NCBI RefSeq assembly: GCF_024391045.1
Contig: NZ_JANFCZ010000033.1
Location: 1 to 38,516 of the forward strand
Length of the DNA: 38,516 nucleotides
DNA from: Pseudarthrobacter sulfonivorans
GTDB lineage: Bacteria > Actinomycetota > Actinomycetes > Actinomycetales > Micrococcaceae
Direction: 5' to 3'
Both the position numbers and the translations under genes were made by a program. A model generated the notes under the pieces. It searched no databases. It was not told where the DNA came from and saw only the letters and a list, made by a program, of their open reading frames with translations. Below are positions 16,880 through 25,238 of the stretch, piece by piece. Every line of letters starts with the position of its first letter. Position 1 is the stretch's first letter.

Positions 16880-18215
16880 CGAACGCTTTGACCTGGTCAT
16901 CCGGGGCCGGCGCATCCTGACCACCGCGGGCATCGCTGCCCGCGAAGTGGGCGTCCGGGGCGGAAAGATCGTGGCCATCGAGCCGCTGGGCAACGGCCTG
17001 GCAGGCTCCGAAGTGATTGAACTGGCCGACGACGAAACCCTGCTCCCGGGCCTCGTGGACACCCACGTGCACGTCAACGAGCCCGGCCGCACCGAGTGGG
17101 AGGGGTTCGCCTCCGCCACCCGCGCAGCGGCAGCCGGCGGCGTGACCACCATCATCGACATGCCGCTGAATTCCGTCCCGCCCACCACCACCGTGGCCAA
17201 CCTCAAGCTCAAGCGTGAGGTGGCCGAGGATCAGGCGTTCATCGACGTCGGGTTCTGGGGCGGTGCCATTCCGGGCAACAAGGCGGACCTGCGCCCGCTG
17301 CACGACGAGGGTGTGTTCGGCTTCAAGTGCTTCCTGCTGCACTCGGGCGTGGACGAGTTCCCGCACCTCGAAGCGGACGAGATGGAGGAGGACATGGCCG
17401 AGCTGAAGTCCTTCGACTCGCTGATGATCGTCCACGCCGAGGACTCGCACGCCATCGACCGCGCGCCCCACCCCGGCGGCGACCACTACTCCACGTTCCT
17501 CGCCTCCCGCCCCCGCGGCGCCGAAAACAAGGCGATCGCCGAGGTCATCGAACGGGCCCGCTGGACCGGTGCGCGTGCGCACATCCTGCACCTCTCGTCG
17601 TCGGACGCGCTGCCCATGATTGCCACCGCAAAGCGCGACGGCGTGAAGCTCACCGTGGAGACGTGCCCGCACTACCTCACGCTGATGGCGGAGCAAATCC
17701 CGGACGGCGCCACGGCCTACAAGTGCTGTCCGCCCATCCGCGAGGCCTCCAACCGCGAGCTGTTGTGGCAGGGCCTGCTGGACGGCACCATCGACTGCAT
17801 CGTCTCGGACCACTCCCCCTCCACGCTGGATCTGAAGGACCTGGAGAACGGTGATTTCGCCGTGGCCTGGGGCGGCGTTTCGTCGCTGCAGCTGGGACTC
17901 TCGCTGATCTGGACCGAGGCGCGGCAGCGCGGCATTCCGCTGGAACAGGTGGTGTCCTGGATGGCGGAGAAGCCCGCCAGCCTGGCCCGGCTGTCCACCA
18001 AGGGCCAGCTGGCGCTCGGCTACGACGCCGACTTCGCCGTGTTCGCCCCGGACGAGGCCTTCGTGGTGGACGCCTACCAGCTCAAGCACAAAAACCCCAT
18101 CACCCCCTACGACGGCAAGACCCTCTCCGGCGTGGTGCGGCGCACCTACCTGCGCGGCGCCGTGGTGGACGGCCAAACGCCCACCGGCAAACTGATCCGC
18201 CGCGGCGGGATCTGA
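16872..18215 (+). CDS. allB: Allantoinase, 447 aa
   Basis: It opens allantoin to allantoate. Amidohydrolase-superfamily metal ligands are all in place: DTHVHVNEPG (H65, H67), FKCFL with the Lys that is carbamylated (K152), IVHAED (H188), HILHLSSSDA (H240) and VSDHSP (D313). FWGGAIPGN and MPLNSVPPTT are typical of allantoinase rather than dihydropyrimidinase. GGAGGACC lies before the ATG, which overlaps glxK by 8 nt. Placing allB last, after the glyoxylate genes, means a single transcript covers the ring-opening and final carbon-salvage steps while uricase and AllE are on two other transcripts, consistent with the shared operators. Confidence 0.95.
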   Translation: MSDERFDLVIRGRRILTTAGIAAREVGVRGGKIVAIEPLGNGLAGSEVIELADDETLLPGLVDTHVHVNEPGRTEWEGFASATRAAAAGGVTTIIDMPLNSVPPTTTVANLKLKREVAEDQAFIDVGFWGGAIPGNKADLRPLHDEGVFGFKCFLLHSGVDEFPHLEADEMEEDMAELKSFDSLMIVHAEDSHAIDRAPHPGGDHYSTFLASRPRGAENKAIAEVIERARWTGARAHILHLSSSDALPMIATAKRDGVKLTVETCPHYLTLMAEQIPDGATAYKCCPPIREASNRELLWQGLLDGTIDCIVSDHSPSTLDLKDLENGDFAVAWGGVSSLQLGLSLIWTEARQRGIPLEQVVSWMAEKPASLARLSTKGQLALGYDADFAVFAPDEAFVVDAYQLKHKNPITPYDGKTLSGVVRRTYLRGAVVDGQTPTGKLIRRGGI

Positions 18216-18223
18216 CCGGGCCT

Positions 18224-18910
18224 GTGGCAACCGAATCCCGTTCCGCCCCTGCTGCGTGCGCACGTTCTTCGTCAGTTCCGCTGCGGGCGCCCGGGCCCAA
18301 GGCCTGGGGCCTGGCCGTCTGGGTCAGGCCGGGGGCCAACCAGGAACCAAATGATGCACTGATCGCCTGCGCCGCCCAGGAACTGCTGGAACGCGCCCAA
18401 AGAATCGCCCCGGAGGTGGAAGTCCATTTCTGGCCTGCCGCCGGGGCCGCAACTTCCGCCGTCGGCATAAACCCTGGGGAGGGTACTCGTGACGGCGGAA
18501 ATCCGGAGCCGTCGTCGTCCCCCGCGGAGGACTCCCCGCCAAAGGACGACGACGGTTCCTCCCACCTGACGCCGCAGTGCGCTGCTCCCGGCCTGCTGTC
18601 AGTGGACCTCTGCACAGGCCCCGTACTGCTGGATGGAACACCCGTCCCGTTGACCGGAGTCGAACGCCGTGTGCTGCAGTACTTGGCCGAAAACTGTTCC
18701 CGTCCGGTGGGCCGGAACGAACTGCAGCGCGTTCTGGAGTCGCTGGAATTTCCCGGGTGCACACCACGTTCGATCGACGTTTATGTGGGCCGCCTGCGCC
18801 GGAAATTCGGACCCGCACGGCATGCGATCGCCACCGTTCGCGGCGGCGGCTACCAGTTCATTCCCGGCTCCAGGGTCACCATCCGGACCCCGGCCGAATA
18901 CGCCATCTGA
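18224..18910 (+). CDS. Orphan winged-helix (OmpR/PhoB-type) DNA-binding protein, 228 aa
   Basis: The C-terminal half (about residues 122-218) is an OmpR-type winged helix: VLLDGTPVPLTGVERRVLQYLAENC, then GRNELQRVLESLEF, the recognition stretch TPRSIDVYVGRLRRKFG and the wing TVRGGGYQFIPG. The N-terminal half is not a receiver domain: it lacks the acidic pocket and phospho-Asp pattern, and instead has a short GLAVWVRPGANQEPNDALIACAAQELLERAQRI segment and a low-complexity acidic linker (about 85-112). It is therefore not a normal two-component regulator and no kinase is nearby. The start is GTG 18224, 8 bp after allB, with a weak ribosome site; a later start is possible. Targets unknown. Confidence 0.75.
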   Translation: MATESRSAPAACARSSSVPLRAPGPKAWGLAVWVRPGANQEPNDALIACAAQELLERAQRIAPEVEVHFWPAAGAATSAVGINPGEGTRDGGNPEPSSSPAEDSPPKDDDGSSHLTPQCAAPGLLSVDLCTGPVLLDGTPVPLTGVERRVLQYLAENCSRPVGRNELQRVLESLEFPGCTPRSIDVYVGRLRRKFGPARHAIATVRGGGYQFIPGSRVTIRTPAEYAI

Positions 18911-18965
18911 GCGCCCAGCTACACCCGATATCCCCTCATCCGACCAGTCAAGGATCGTCACAACC

Positions 18966-19469
18966 ATGAACCCGAACCAGCCGCATTCCCTTCGTCTCCA
19001 GCCTGGTGCCGACGCGCCGGACTTCACCCTGAGCGATGCCGCGGGGAGGCTGGTGTCCCTCGCGGATTACCGCGGCCGGAGCGTCATTGTGTACTTCTAC
19101 CCCAAGGCGGCGACGCCGGGCTGCACCACCGAAGCCTGCGACTTCCGCGACAACCTCGCCTCGCTGCAGCGCCAGGGATACGACGTCCTGGGCATCTCGC
19201 CCGACGCTCCCGGGACCCTGGCTGAATTCAGCGACGACTTCACCCTGACCTATCCGCTCCTCGCCGACGAGGACCACGCCGTAGCCATGGCCTACGGCGC
19301 TTGGGGCGAGAAGCTCCTCGGCGGGCAGGTCGTGGAGGGCGTCATCCGGTCAACAGTCGTGGTTGACCCCCAGGGCAAGGTGACGCTGGCGCAGTACCAT
19401 GTGGACGCGACGGGCCACGTGGCCGCACTCAGGGAAGAACTCGCGACGCCGGCGCTGCCGGCCCGCTGA
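18966..19469 (+). CDS. bcp: Thiol peroxidase of the Bcp/PrxQ family, 167 aa
   Basis: It reduces H2O2 and organic hydroperoxides using thioredoxin as donor. The peroxidatic motif ATPGCTTEACDFRD carries C53 and the resolving C58, five residues apart as in Bcp/PrxQ. Thioredoxin-fold strands IVYFYPKA and VLGISPDAPGTLAEFSDDF follow. Start ATG 18966 has AAGGA about 10 nt upstream; the frame is open earlier, but that part lies within the previous gene. Uricase produces H2O2, so a peroxidase near this island makes sense, although Bcp proteins are general and no shared regulation is seen. Confidence 0.93.
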   Translation: MNPNQPHSLRLQPGADAPDFTLSDAAGRLVSLADYRGRSVIVYFYPKAATPGCTTEACDFRDNLASLQRQGYDVLGISPDAPGTLAEFSDDFTLTYPLLADEDHAVAMAYGAWGEKLLGGQVVEGVIRSTVVVDPQGKVTLAQYHVDATGHVAALREELATPALPAR

Positions 19470-19483
19470 TCCGCGAGCGCCCG

Positions 19484-19936
19484 TCAGAGCCCGGTGTCAC
19501 CGACGGCGACGTGGACCTCGTTGGTGACGGCAGTTCCGTGCTCCACCGTCCGTGACACCGTGCAGTACTTCTCATGGGAGAGGTCAACCAGCCGTTCCAC
19601 CATGCCGGCGGCCTTCTGCCCCTCGGCCGTATCGGGGAAAGCCAGGTTGAAGGACAGGTGTAGCCCGTCCACGCGGTTGGCGCCGTCCTCAACCACCTTG
19701 TGGCCGGTCGCCGAGACCTGGAAGGCCGTGGGCTCGGCGCTCCGTGCCGTCACCGTGTCCACGTCGATGGCCGAACATCCGGCGATCGCCGCCAGCAGCA
19801 GCTCCACCGGACTCAGCAGCCCTTCGCCCTGGCCGAATTCAAGTTCCGCGCCCGCGGCATTGCGCGCCATATAACGGGCCGTGGCCGTCCGGGTCAGTTC
19901 GATGGAACGCAGCGTGGGGTCGTTGTTTTCGCTCAT
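19484..19936 (-). CDS. OsmC/Ohr-family protein, 150 aa
   Basis: An OsmC-like fold protein, family usually linked to thiol-dependent peroxide reduction. It shows GLLSPVELLLAAIAGCSAIDVDTV (around residues 43-66), with the Cys of the family's SPxELLLxALAGC motif, and a KYCTVSRTVEHGT block near 120 where the second family Cys falls. Start ATG 19936 (MSENNDP) is chosen since upstream codons (Met-Arg-His-His-Pro-Trp repeats) derive from a tandem DNA repeat; the ribosome site is weak. It converges on bcp with 14 bp between stops, pairing two peroxide-related genes. Confidence 0.87.
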   Translation of the reverse strand: MSENNDPTLRSIELTRTATARYMARNAAGAELEFGQGEGLLSPVELLLAAIAGCSAIDVDTVTARSAEPTAFQVSATGHKVVEDGANRVDGLHLSFNLAFPDTAEGQKAAGMVERLVDLSHEKYCTVSRTVEHGTAVTNEVHVAVGDTGL

Positions 19937-19951
19937 GGGACCATGATGCCA

Positions 19952-19999
19952 CCGGTGCTGCCACGGGTGATGCCTCCGGTGCTGCCACGGGTGATGCCT
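19952..19999. repeat. Two perfect 24-bp tandem copies
   Basis: Positions 19952-19975 and 19976-19999 are identical (each begins CCGGTGCTGCCACGGG), with a degraded partial copy just to the left near 19942-19951. They lie between the divergent starts of the OsmC-like gene and the APC permease. Confidence 0.9.
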
Positions 20000-20047
20000 C
20001 ACGGCGGCAACGGCGTTTCCGTGCGCCGCGTGCCGGCGGGGTGCAGA

Positions 20048-21436
20048 ATGATCCCCATGGACGCGCAGGCATCGGCCCCGGACACCGGAACACTGCGGCG
20101 CAGCATCACGCTGGGCCAGCTCATCTTCTTTGGACTGGTCTTCATCGGGCCCGCCGCCGCGGTGGGGATCTTCGGCACCCTCGATGCCAAATCGTCCGGC
20201 GCCGTGGCCACGGTGTACATCGTTGCCACCCTGGTCATGGCGTTCACCGCACTCAGCTATATGCGCATGTCCCGGGAAGTGCCGCGGGCCGGTTCGGTTT
20301 TTGCCTACGCCGGAACGGGCATCGGCCCGCGGGCGGGCTACGTGTCCGGCTGGATGATCCTGCTGGACTACCTGCTGATCCCTTCCGTCGCGTACATGTT
20401 CACCGGGATCGCCCTGAACTCGTTGTTCCCGGCCGTCCCCATCTGGGCGTTCGTGGCGGCGGCGGTCCTGGCCACCACGGCCCTCAACCTCGCGGGGGTC
20501 CAGCTCGCCTCCAAGGTGATCACCGGCGTCGTCCTCCTCGAAGTGCTGGTCCTGTTAGTGGTGCTGGTGTGCGGAGCCTGGGTGCTGGCCACCCACGGCG
20601 CCACGCGGCCCTGGCTGAGCCCGCTCACGGGAGTTGGCGGCTTCTCCACCACTGCCGTCCTGGCTGCCGTCTCCGTGGCCGTCCTGTCCTTCCTGGGCTT
20701 CGACGCACTGGCCACATTTGCCGAAGAGGCCAAAGGCAGCGTCCGGATGGTGGGCCGGGCAACTATGCTGTGCCTGGTCATCGCCGGCATCCTGTTCGTG
20801 GCGCAAAGCTACGTCGGCGCCTTGCTGTCCCCCACCACCCCGGCCGAGCTTGCGGCCAACCCCCAACTCGAAGGCGCTGCCTATTACAACGCCGTCGGGA
20901 CCAGCATCGGGCCGTGGCTGCACTGGCTGCTGGCCCTGTCCAAGGCGGCCGGCGCCGCCTTCGCCGCGATGGTGGGACAAGGGGCGGGCAGCCGCATCAT
21001 CATGGACATGGCCCGCGAGCGCCGGCTGCCCGGTGCGCTGGCCAAAGTTTCGGTGCGGACCGGGGTGCCGGTGCGCAGCATCCTGCTCACCGCGTCCGGA
21101 AACATCATCGTGGCGGTGTGGGCCGCCACCCGTGCCGACGGCCTGGACGTCCTCAGCTCGGCCGTCAACGTCGGGGCCCTGACGGCGTTCATCCTGCTGC
21201 ACGCGTCCGTGATCGGCTACTTCCTGGTCAGGAAGCTGGGCGCCGGCCCCGGCAACTGGTTCCTGCACGGAGCAGTTCCCGTCGTCGGGGCCGCCCTGCT
21301 GGTGGTGGTGCTGGCGTCCGCCACGCCCATTGCCCTGGCGGCGGGACTCATCTGGTTTGTGCTGGGGCTCGTGGTGGCGGCTGCCATGTACCGGCGGCGG
21401 ACCGGCGCTGGATCCGCCGCCGGGTCCAGCGCCTAA
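20048..21436 (+). CDS. APC-superfamily amino acid/amine permease, 462 aa
   Basis: A polytopic transporter of the amino acid-polyamine-organocation superfamily with about 12 hydrophobic segments. The first helix has QLIFFGLVFIGPAAAVGIFGTLDAKSSG, the APC unwound-helix substrate site, and SREVPRAGSVFAYAGTGIGPRAGYVSGW follows as in family helix 2-3. SFLGFDALATFAEEAK near residue 225 is typical of helix 6. Substrate cannot be read. ATG 20048 and ATG 20057 are in the same frame; neither has a strong ribosome site (GGGG before 20048), so the start is uncertain by three residues. It is not obviously part of the ureide operons and carries no operator palindrome upstream. Confidence 0.88.
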   Translation: MIPMDAQASAPDTGTLRRSITLGQLIFFGLVFIGPAAAVGIFGTLDAKSSGAVATVYIVATLVMAFTALSYMRMSREVPRAGSVFAYAGTGIGPRAGYVSGWMILLDYLLIPSVAYMFTGIALNSLFPAVPIWAFVAAAVLATTALNLAGVQLASKVITGVVLLEVLVLLVVLVCGAWVLATHGATRPWLSPLTGVGGFSTTAVLAAVSVAVLSFLGFDALATFAEEAKGSVRMVGRATMLCLVIAGILFVAQSYVGALLSPTTPAELAANPQLEGAAYYNAVGTSIGPWLHWLLALSKAAGAAFAAMVGQGAGSRIIMDMARERRLPGALAKVSVRTGVPVRSILLTASGNIIVAVWAATRADGLDVLSSAVNVGALTAFILLHASVIGYFLVRKLGAGPGNWFLHGAVPVVGAALLVVVLASATPIALAAGLIWFVLGLVVAAAMYRRRTGAGSAAGSSA

Positions 21437-21446
21437 CCGAAATCCG

Positions 21447-21474
21447 GTGCCTAACTGCAGGAAACCCTAGGCAC
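21447..21474. terminator. Weak inverted repeat between converging genes
   Basis: GTGCCTA (21447-21453) and TAGGCAC (21468-21474), loop 14 nt, no T-run. It could end the permease transcript, but the right arm overlaps the last codon of the opposite gene. Confidence 0.35.
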
Positions 21475-22702
21475 GTGACCCGGCCGGCGGAACCGGGTCC
21501 TTGCGCGGTGTCCTGCCCACGGGTTTCATCTCGACGGCGAACCGCAGGGCGTCCGCAAAGCTGGCCCCGTCCAGCCGCTTCACCAGGCGCTTTGCCTGCC
21601 GGACCACCCGTCCCCTGTGTCCGGGCGCGTCCGCCGCCAGGGCATCCAGGACAGTGTTCAGGCGTTCCAAAGACTGCCCGCCAATACGTTCCGCCCCGTC
21701 CCCCAGCCAGGTGCCGGCGTCGTGCACCAGCCCGTTCAGCGCCTCCCGCACGTCCGGCCGCTGCTCCGCGAGCATGGCCAGCGCCGGGCTCGCCGCGGCG
21801 AATTCCGCCCACCAGGCCCCCAGGCCCGCAGACTCACGGAACGCTCCGTCCCGGAAGGTCCGCATTGCGTCGAAGCTAGTGGCACGGGACTCCTCCTGGC
21901 GGGCCTCGCTCCTGGCGCTGAAGGAGAACAGCCGCTCGAGGTGGCAGTCCAGCTGCGGGAAGCCGCGGAACACCCCGTTGATCTCCCAGTCTCCGTCCCC
22001 GGATTCATCTCCAGACCACCGGCGGTTGATCGCGATGGCCGGGGTGGCCACCAGCTCATCGGTGGTGGTGGTGAACGCTTCGGTGCCGATCTCGTCGTCG
22101 TTGTTACCGAACGTCCCGTACCAGATCAGCTGCCACCCGGACATGGCGTTCTTGACGGCCGCCTTGACCGACGTGGCGGCCGAGGCCTTCACCACTTCGA
22201 TCTGGTCCTTGATTTGCTGCGGGGTAGGTGCCGCCAGTGCATGCTGGAAGCTCGCGGCCACCTTGACCACCGCCAGCTGGACAGCATCCACGAACGCCGA
22301 ATACCCCGTGTTGGCCAGGGAGTCCGGCCAGCCGTCCTCCTCCATGAGGGACACCACCGCGCCGGCGATGGCGGGAAGATCGTCCGCGCCGAGCAGTGCA
22401 CGCAGTCCGGCGTCGTTGACAGGGATGGGCTTCAGTTTGGTGGACCAAAGTCCGACGGCGTCCGGCACCGGAACATCATCCCCGGCGTCCACGTCCGTGT
22501 TGCCCAGGTTTCCGTGGCTTCCGTTGCTGGAAACGATGGTGGGCGAGCCGATCAGCCCGGACCCGGCCTCGACGGCGAAATTGTCCCCGTCCACCTTGAA
22601 GAAAACGGTCCAGATATACGGCTCCGCATTTCCCCACCCATCGCCCTCGTCATGGCAATGTACGTTCTGCAGCACCGTTTCCAAATCCAGTGTGGCGCGC
22701 AT
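21467..22702 (-). CDS. Unknown protein, 411 aa, third gene of an uncharacterised operon
   Basis: I cannot assign a function. The first two thirds look like a globular, Asp/Gly/Trp-containing domain with ordered blocks: DEGDGWGNAEPYIWTVFFKVDG (about residues 18-39), SNGSHGNLGNTDVDAGDDVPVPDAVGLW (59-86), SLMEEDGWPDS, GTFGNNDDEIGTEAF and WSGDESGDGDWEINGVF. These repeated acidic Gly/Asn turns suggest a beta-rich, perhaps metal-binding fold. The last third is helical and Arg/Ala/Glu-rich. No signal peptide or membrane segment. ATG 22702 follows the previous stop (TAA at 22707-22709) by 4 nt; in-frame ATG at 22723 or 22750 would overlap it. Coupled to the two upstream genes. Confidence 0.7.
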   Translation of the reverse strand: MRATLDLETVLQNVHCHDEGDGWGNAEPYIWTVFFKVDGDNFAVEAGSGLIGSPTIVSSNGSHGNLGNTDVDAGDDVPVPDAVGLWSTKLKPIPVNDAGLRALLGADDLPAIAGAVVSLMEEDGWPDSLANTGYSAFVDAVQLAVVKVAASFQHALAAPTPQQIKDQIEVVKASAATSVKAAVKNAMSGWQLIWYGTFGNNDDEIGTEAFTTTTDELVATPAIAINRRWSGDESGDGDWEINGVFRGFPQLDCHLERLFSFSARSEARQEESRATSFDAMRTFRDGAFRESAGLGAWWAEFAAASPALAMLAEQRPDVREALNGLVHDAGTWLGDGAERIGGQSLERLNTVLDALAADAPGHRGRVVRQAKRLVKRLDGASFADALRFAVEMKPVGRTPRKDPVPPAGSRA

Positions 22703-22706
22703 TGAA

Positions 22707-23126
22707 TTACTGCGAATTCTCATCGTCAGGCATGGACTGCTCTTTTTCATCCGGTAACGGCCGGTGCACTGGCCGGCGGATTTGGCGGCTGGCCATGGCT
22801 TGAATCCGCGGCGCTTCTGCCGTAACGCTCAGTCCGGAAACAGCCGACGCGGCGCAGCGTCCCGACGAACTCAATTTGCTGGTAAAACACATTCTTCCCG
22901 GGCCGTACTGGGTACTGCCCCAGATATTGAAGGAAAAGGCCCACCAGGTGTAGAGAATTCCGTTTTCGCACCCTTTCAGATGGCTGGCCAGCCCGTAACC
23001 GGTCTCCTCAACCCAACTGAAGTCGTAGCACCACTTGGTCACCTTGCGCGTGCACGTATCGAACCATTCCCACGGCCACGGCCCGGGACACCAATAACGC
23101 TCCGTTACCACTACTTGCTGCGGCAT
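22707..23126 (-). CDS. Unknown Trp/Cys-rich protein, 139 aa
   Basis: Not recognised. The N-terminal 70 residues hold nine Trp, and the first 91 residues hold six Cys (positions 13, 25, 33, 53, 80, 91), for example YWCPGPWPWEWFDTC, KWCYDFSWVEE and LYTWWAFSFNIWG. The even Cys number and aromatic density suggest disulfides or a metal site in a compact beta fold. The C-terminal 45 residues are polar and basic then acidic (PDDENSQ). AGGAGG lies 6 nt before ATG 23126, so the start and the gene's reality are well supported. No signal peptide is evident, which is odd for a Cys-rich protein if the Cys are disulfides. Confidence 0.72.
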   Translation of the reverse strand: MPQQVVVTERYWCPGPWPWEWFDTCTRKVTKWCYDFSWVEETGYGLASHLKGCENGILYTWWAFSFNIWGSTQYGPGRMCFTSKLSSSGRCAASAVSGLSVTAEAPRIQAMASRQIRRPVHRPLPDEKEQSMPDDENSQ

Positions 23127-23201
23127 GGCCGCCTCCTGACACTCCGCCGGCCGCACTGCGGGCAGGCCGGCATCCCGGCATGACACCGGGAAACACGATA
23201 C

Positions 23202-23429
23202 TTAGGAGCGGTTCCGCTTCCGGAACCGCGGCAGGCGCAAAAGCCTGTTGAGGAAAGCCGCGCGCTGTTCACAGCCGCCGCACGGCGGGATTCCGGCCAA
23301 GGTTGTCAGATCTTTCACCGCATCGCCCAGCCCGATACTTTCCCCATTACTTATCCAAAAAGGAATTATTCGCCGGTCCTGCCAGTGGCGTGATCGCGCG
23401 GGCCATTCCTGAAATTGATTGCGGGTCAT
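23202..23429 (-). CDS. Small protein with PCGGC motif, 75 aa
   Basis: No function known to me. The C-terminal half has LGDAVKDLTTLAGIPPCGGCEQRAAFLNRLL-type sequence: a Gly-Asp start, a Thr-containing helix, a CxxC in PCGGC and a following Arg/Leu-Asn-Arg helix. I recall this pattern (GD..K..T...GI.PC.GC..R...LNR) from other short uncharacterised bacterial proteins. The CxxC suggests metal or redox chemistry. ATG 23429 has AAGGGA about 8 nt upstream; starts at 23504 or 23528 in the same frame would add an Arg/Trp-rich extension. It is first in the leftward operon, 75 bp from the next gene. The DNA around its start is clearly less GC-rich than the neighbours. Confidence 0.6.
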   Translation of the reverse strand: MTRNQFQEWPARSRHWQDRRIIPFWISNGESIGLGDAVKDLTTLAGIPPCGGCEQRAAFLNRLLRLPRFRKRNRS

Positions 23430-23768
23430 TCCCGGTCCCTTTTTGAAAGTCACCGGCAGGGCCTCTTGCCTTTCCGGCCGCCACTGCCTACGGTTCAATA
23501 TCATCCTCGCCGCAAAGCCGCCAGTCAATGGCTTCGGAGTTAATTACTAAAGTCGTTGTAGACTCTTATTTCCCCAGCCCCCAAACGCCTGGATGGGCCC
23601 GCAGGGTCAGGGACCGGGCCGTTCCTCCACTTTCAATGTATCGCGCCCCCGGGGGCTTGCGGCAAGGCCCCCGCCATGGCGCAGACTGGCTCAGGTGCTC
23701 CCGGTCAGGTGTCCCGCGGGGGCAGCCTGAACCAGGGCACGGCGGAGGCTTGGAGAACGGGGTTTGGT
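23430..23768. other. Divergent intergenic region, AT-rich for this genome
   Basis: About 340 bp between the leftward unknown operon and the rightward monooxygenase. Positions 23535-23575 (TTAATTACTAAAGTCG and on) are markedly AT-rich and are the likely site of a promoter for the unknown operon; I cannot fix -35/-10 boxes with confidence. No further gene or operator palindrome was seen. Confidence 0.4.
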
Positions 23769-25226
23769 ATGGCTGATGTGATCATTGCGGGCGGCGGTCC
23801 CACGGGGATGATGCTGGCCGGAGAGCTGGCGCTGGCAGGGGTGGAAGCGGTCATTGTGGAGCGCCGCGCCACACCGGAGCTGGTGGGCTCGCGGGCGGGC
23901 GGGTTCCACTCGCGGACCATTGAAATCCTGGACCAGCGCGGGATTGCGGAACGGTTCCTTGCCGAGGGCACACCGGTCCAGGCCGCCTTCTTCGGGACCA
24001 CCCGGCTGGACGTCAGCGACTTTCCCACCCGGCACCCTTTCACGCTGGGCCTGTGGCAGAACCACATTGAGCGCATCCTAGCCGGCTGGGTCGCGGAGCT
24101 CGGGGTGCCGGTCCGGCGGGGGCGCGCCGTGGCAGGCTTCACCCAGGATGATGCCGGGGTGGACGTTCAGCTCAGCGACGGGGAAAGCATCCGGGCACTG
24201 TTCCTGGTGGGCGCCGACGGCGGGCGAAGCGCTGTCCGAAAGGCTGCCGGCATCGGCTTCCCGGGCTGGGATGCGACCCGGAGCAGCCTGATCGCCGAGG
24301 TGGAGGTGACTGACGAGGCGCCTGCGGGCATGCGGATCGACGAGGTGGGCGTCCACGGGCTGCACCTGATGGAGGACGGGCGGACCACCCGGGTGGTGGT
24401 AACCGAGAAACACCTCGGTCCGGCGGCCGAGCCCACCCTGGCTGACCTCAGCAAGGCCCTCACCGACATCTACGGCACCGATTTCGGTGCGCATTCGCCC
24501 ACTTGGATTTCCCGGTTCACCGATGCCACGCGGCAGGCTGCGGCCTACCGGAACGGCCGGGTGCTGCTGGCCGGGGACGCGGCGCACATTCATTCGCCGT
24601 CGGGCGGCCAGGGAATCGGGCTGGGCATCCAGGACGCCGTGAACCTCGGCTGGAAGCTCGCCCAGGTGGTCCAGGGCACCGCCCCGGCCGGCCTGCTGGA
24701 CACCTATCACGCAGAGCGGCACCCCGCCGGCGCCCGCGCCCTGAAGCACACCATGGCCCAGGCAGTGATGCAGCGGGCCGATCCGCGCGTCGGCGCGCTG
24801 GCTGACACAGTGGCCGGCCTGCTGGACATCGACGCGGCCCGGAAGCGGATTGCCGGGCTCATCTCCGGGCTGGACGTCCGCTACGACTTCGGCGAGGGGC
24901 ACCCGCTGCTCGGGCGCCGCATGCCCGATCTCGACGTCGTCACCTCCAACGGCCCGCTGCGCGTGTTCAGCCTCCTGCACGGCGCCCGTGCCGCACTGCT
25001 CAACTTCGGTGAGCCGGGCGCCGTCGACGCGGGGCCGTGGGCGGCCCGTGTCCTGGCGGTGGACGCGGCGTACGACGGCGGGTGGGAGCTTCCGGTGATC
25101 GGTCCGGTCAGTGCCCCGGCAGCTGTGCTGATCCGGCCCGACGGGTATGTGGCGTGGACGGGAGACGGGACCGCTGCCGGCCTGGAGGACGCGCTTGCGC
25201 GCTGGTTCGGGCCGGCGCAGCCTTAG
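23769..25226 (+). CDS. Class A FAD-dependent monooxygenase (PheA/TfdB/Rox-like), 485 aa
   Basis: A flavoprotein hydroxylase that would insert one oxygen atom into an aromatic or polyketide-like substrate using NAD(P)H. The dinucleotide motif VIIAGGGPTGMMLAGELALAG (residues 4-24) with the E of VIVERR, the LFLVGADGGRSAVRKAAG block near 155 (DG motif), and VLLAGDAAHIHSPSGGQGIGLGIQDAVNLGWKLA near 270 (GD motif) are all intact. A C-terminal thioredoxin-like domain without Cys follows (about 390-485). Rifampicin monooxygenases and anthracycline hydroxylases share this layout, so the substrate is open. ATG 23769 gives the family N-terminus; the ribosome site is poor and the frame is open earlier. 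It stands alone between opposite-strand genes. Confidence 0.9.
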   Translation: MADVIIAGGGPTGMMLAGELALAGVEAVIVERRATPELVGSRAGGFHSRTIEILDQRGIAERFLAEGTPVQAAFFGTTRLDVSDFPTRHPFTLGLWQNHIERILAGWVAELGVPVRRGRAVAGFTQDDAGVDVQLSDGESIRALFLVGADGGRSAVRKAAGIGFPGWDATRSSLIAEVEVTDEAPAGMRIDEVGVHGLHLMEDGRTTRVVVTEKHLGPAAEPTLADLSKALTDIYGTDFGAHSPTWISRFTDATRQAAAYRNGRVLLAGDAAHIHSPSGGQGIGLGIQDAVNLGWKLAQVVQGTAPAGLLDTYHAERHPAGARALKHTMAQAVMQRADPRVGALADTVAGLLDIDAARKRIAGLISGLDVRYDFGEGHPLLGRRMPDLDVVTSNGPLRVFSLLHGARAALLNFGEPGAVDAGPWAARVLAVDAAYDGGWELPVIGPVSAPAAVLIRPDGYVAWTGDGTAAGLEDALARWFGPAQP

Positions 25227-25238
25227 CTTCGCCCTGGC

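Noticed and set aside
19952..19999. CRISPR-like array
   Set aside because: The two 24-bp copies are directly adjacent with no spacers and no cas genes.
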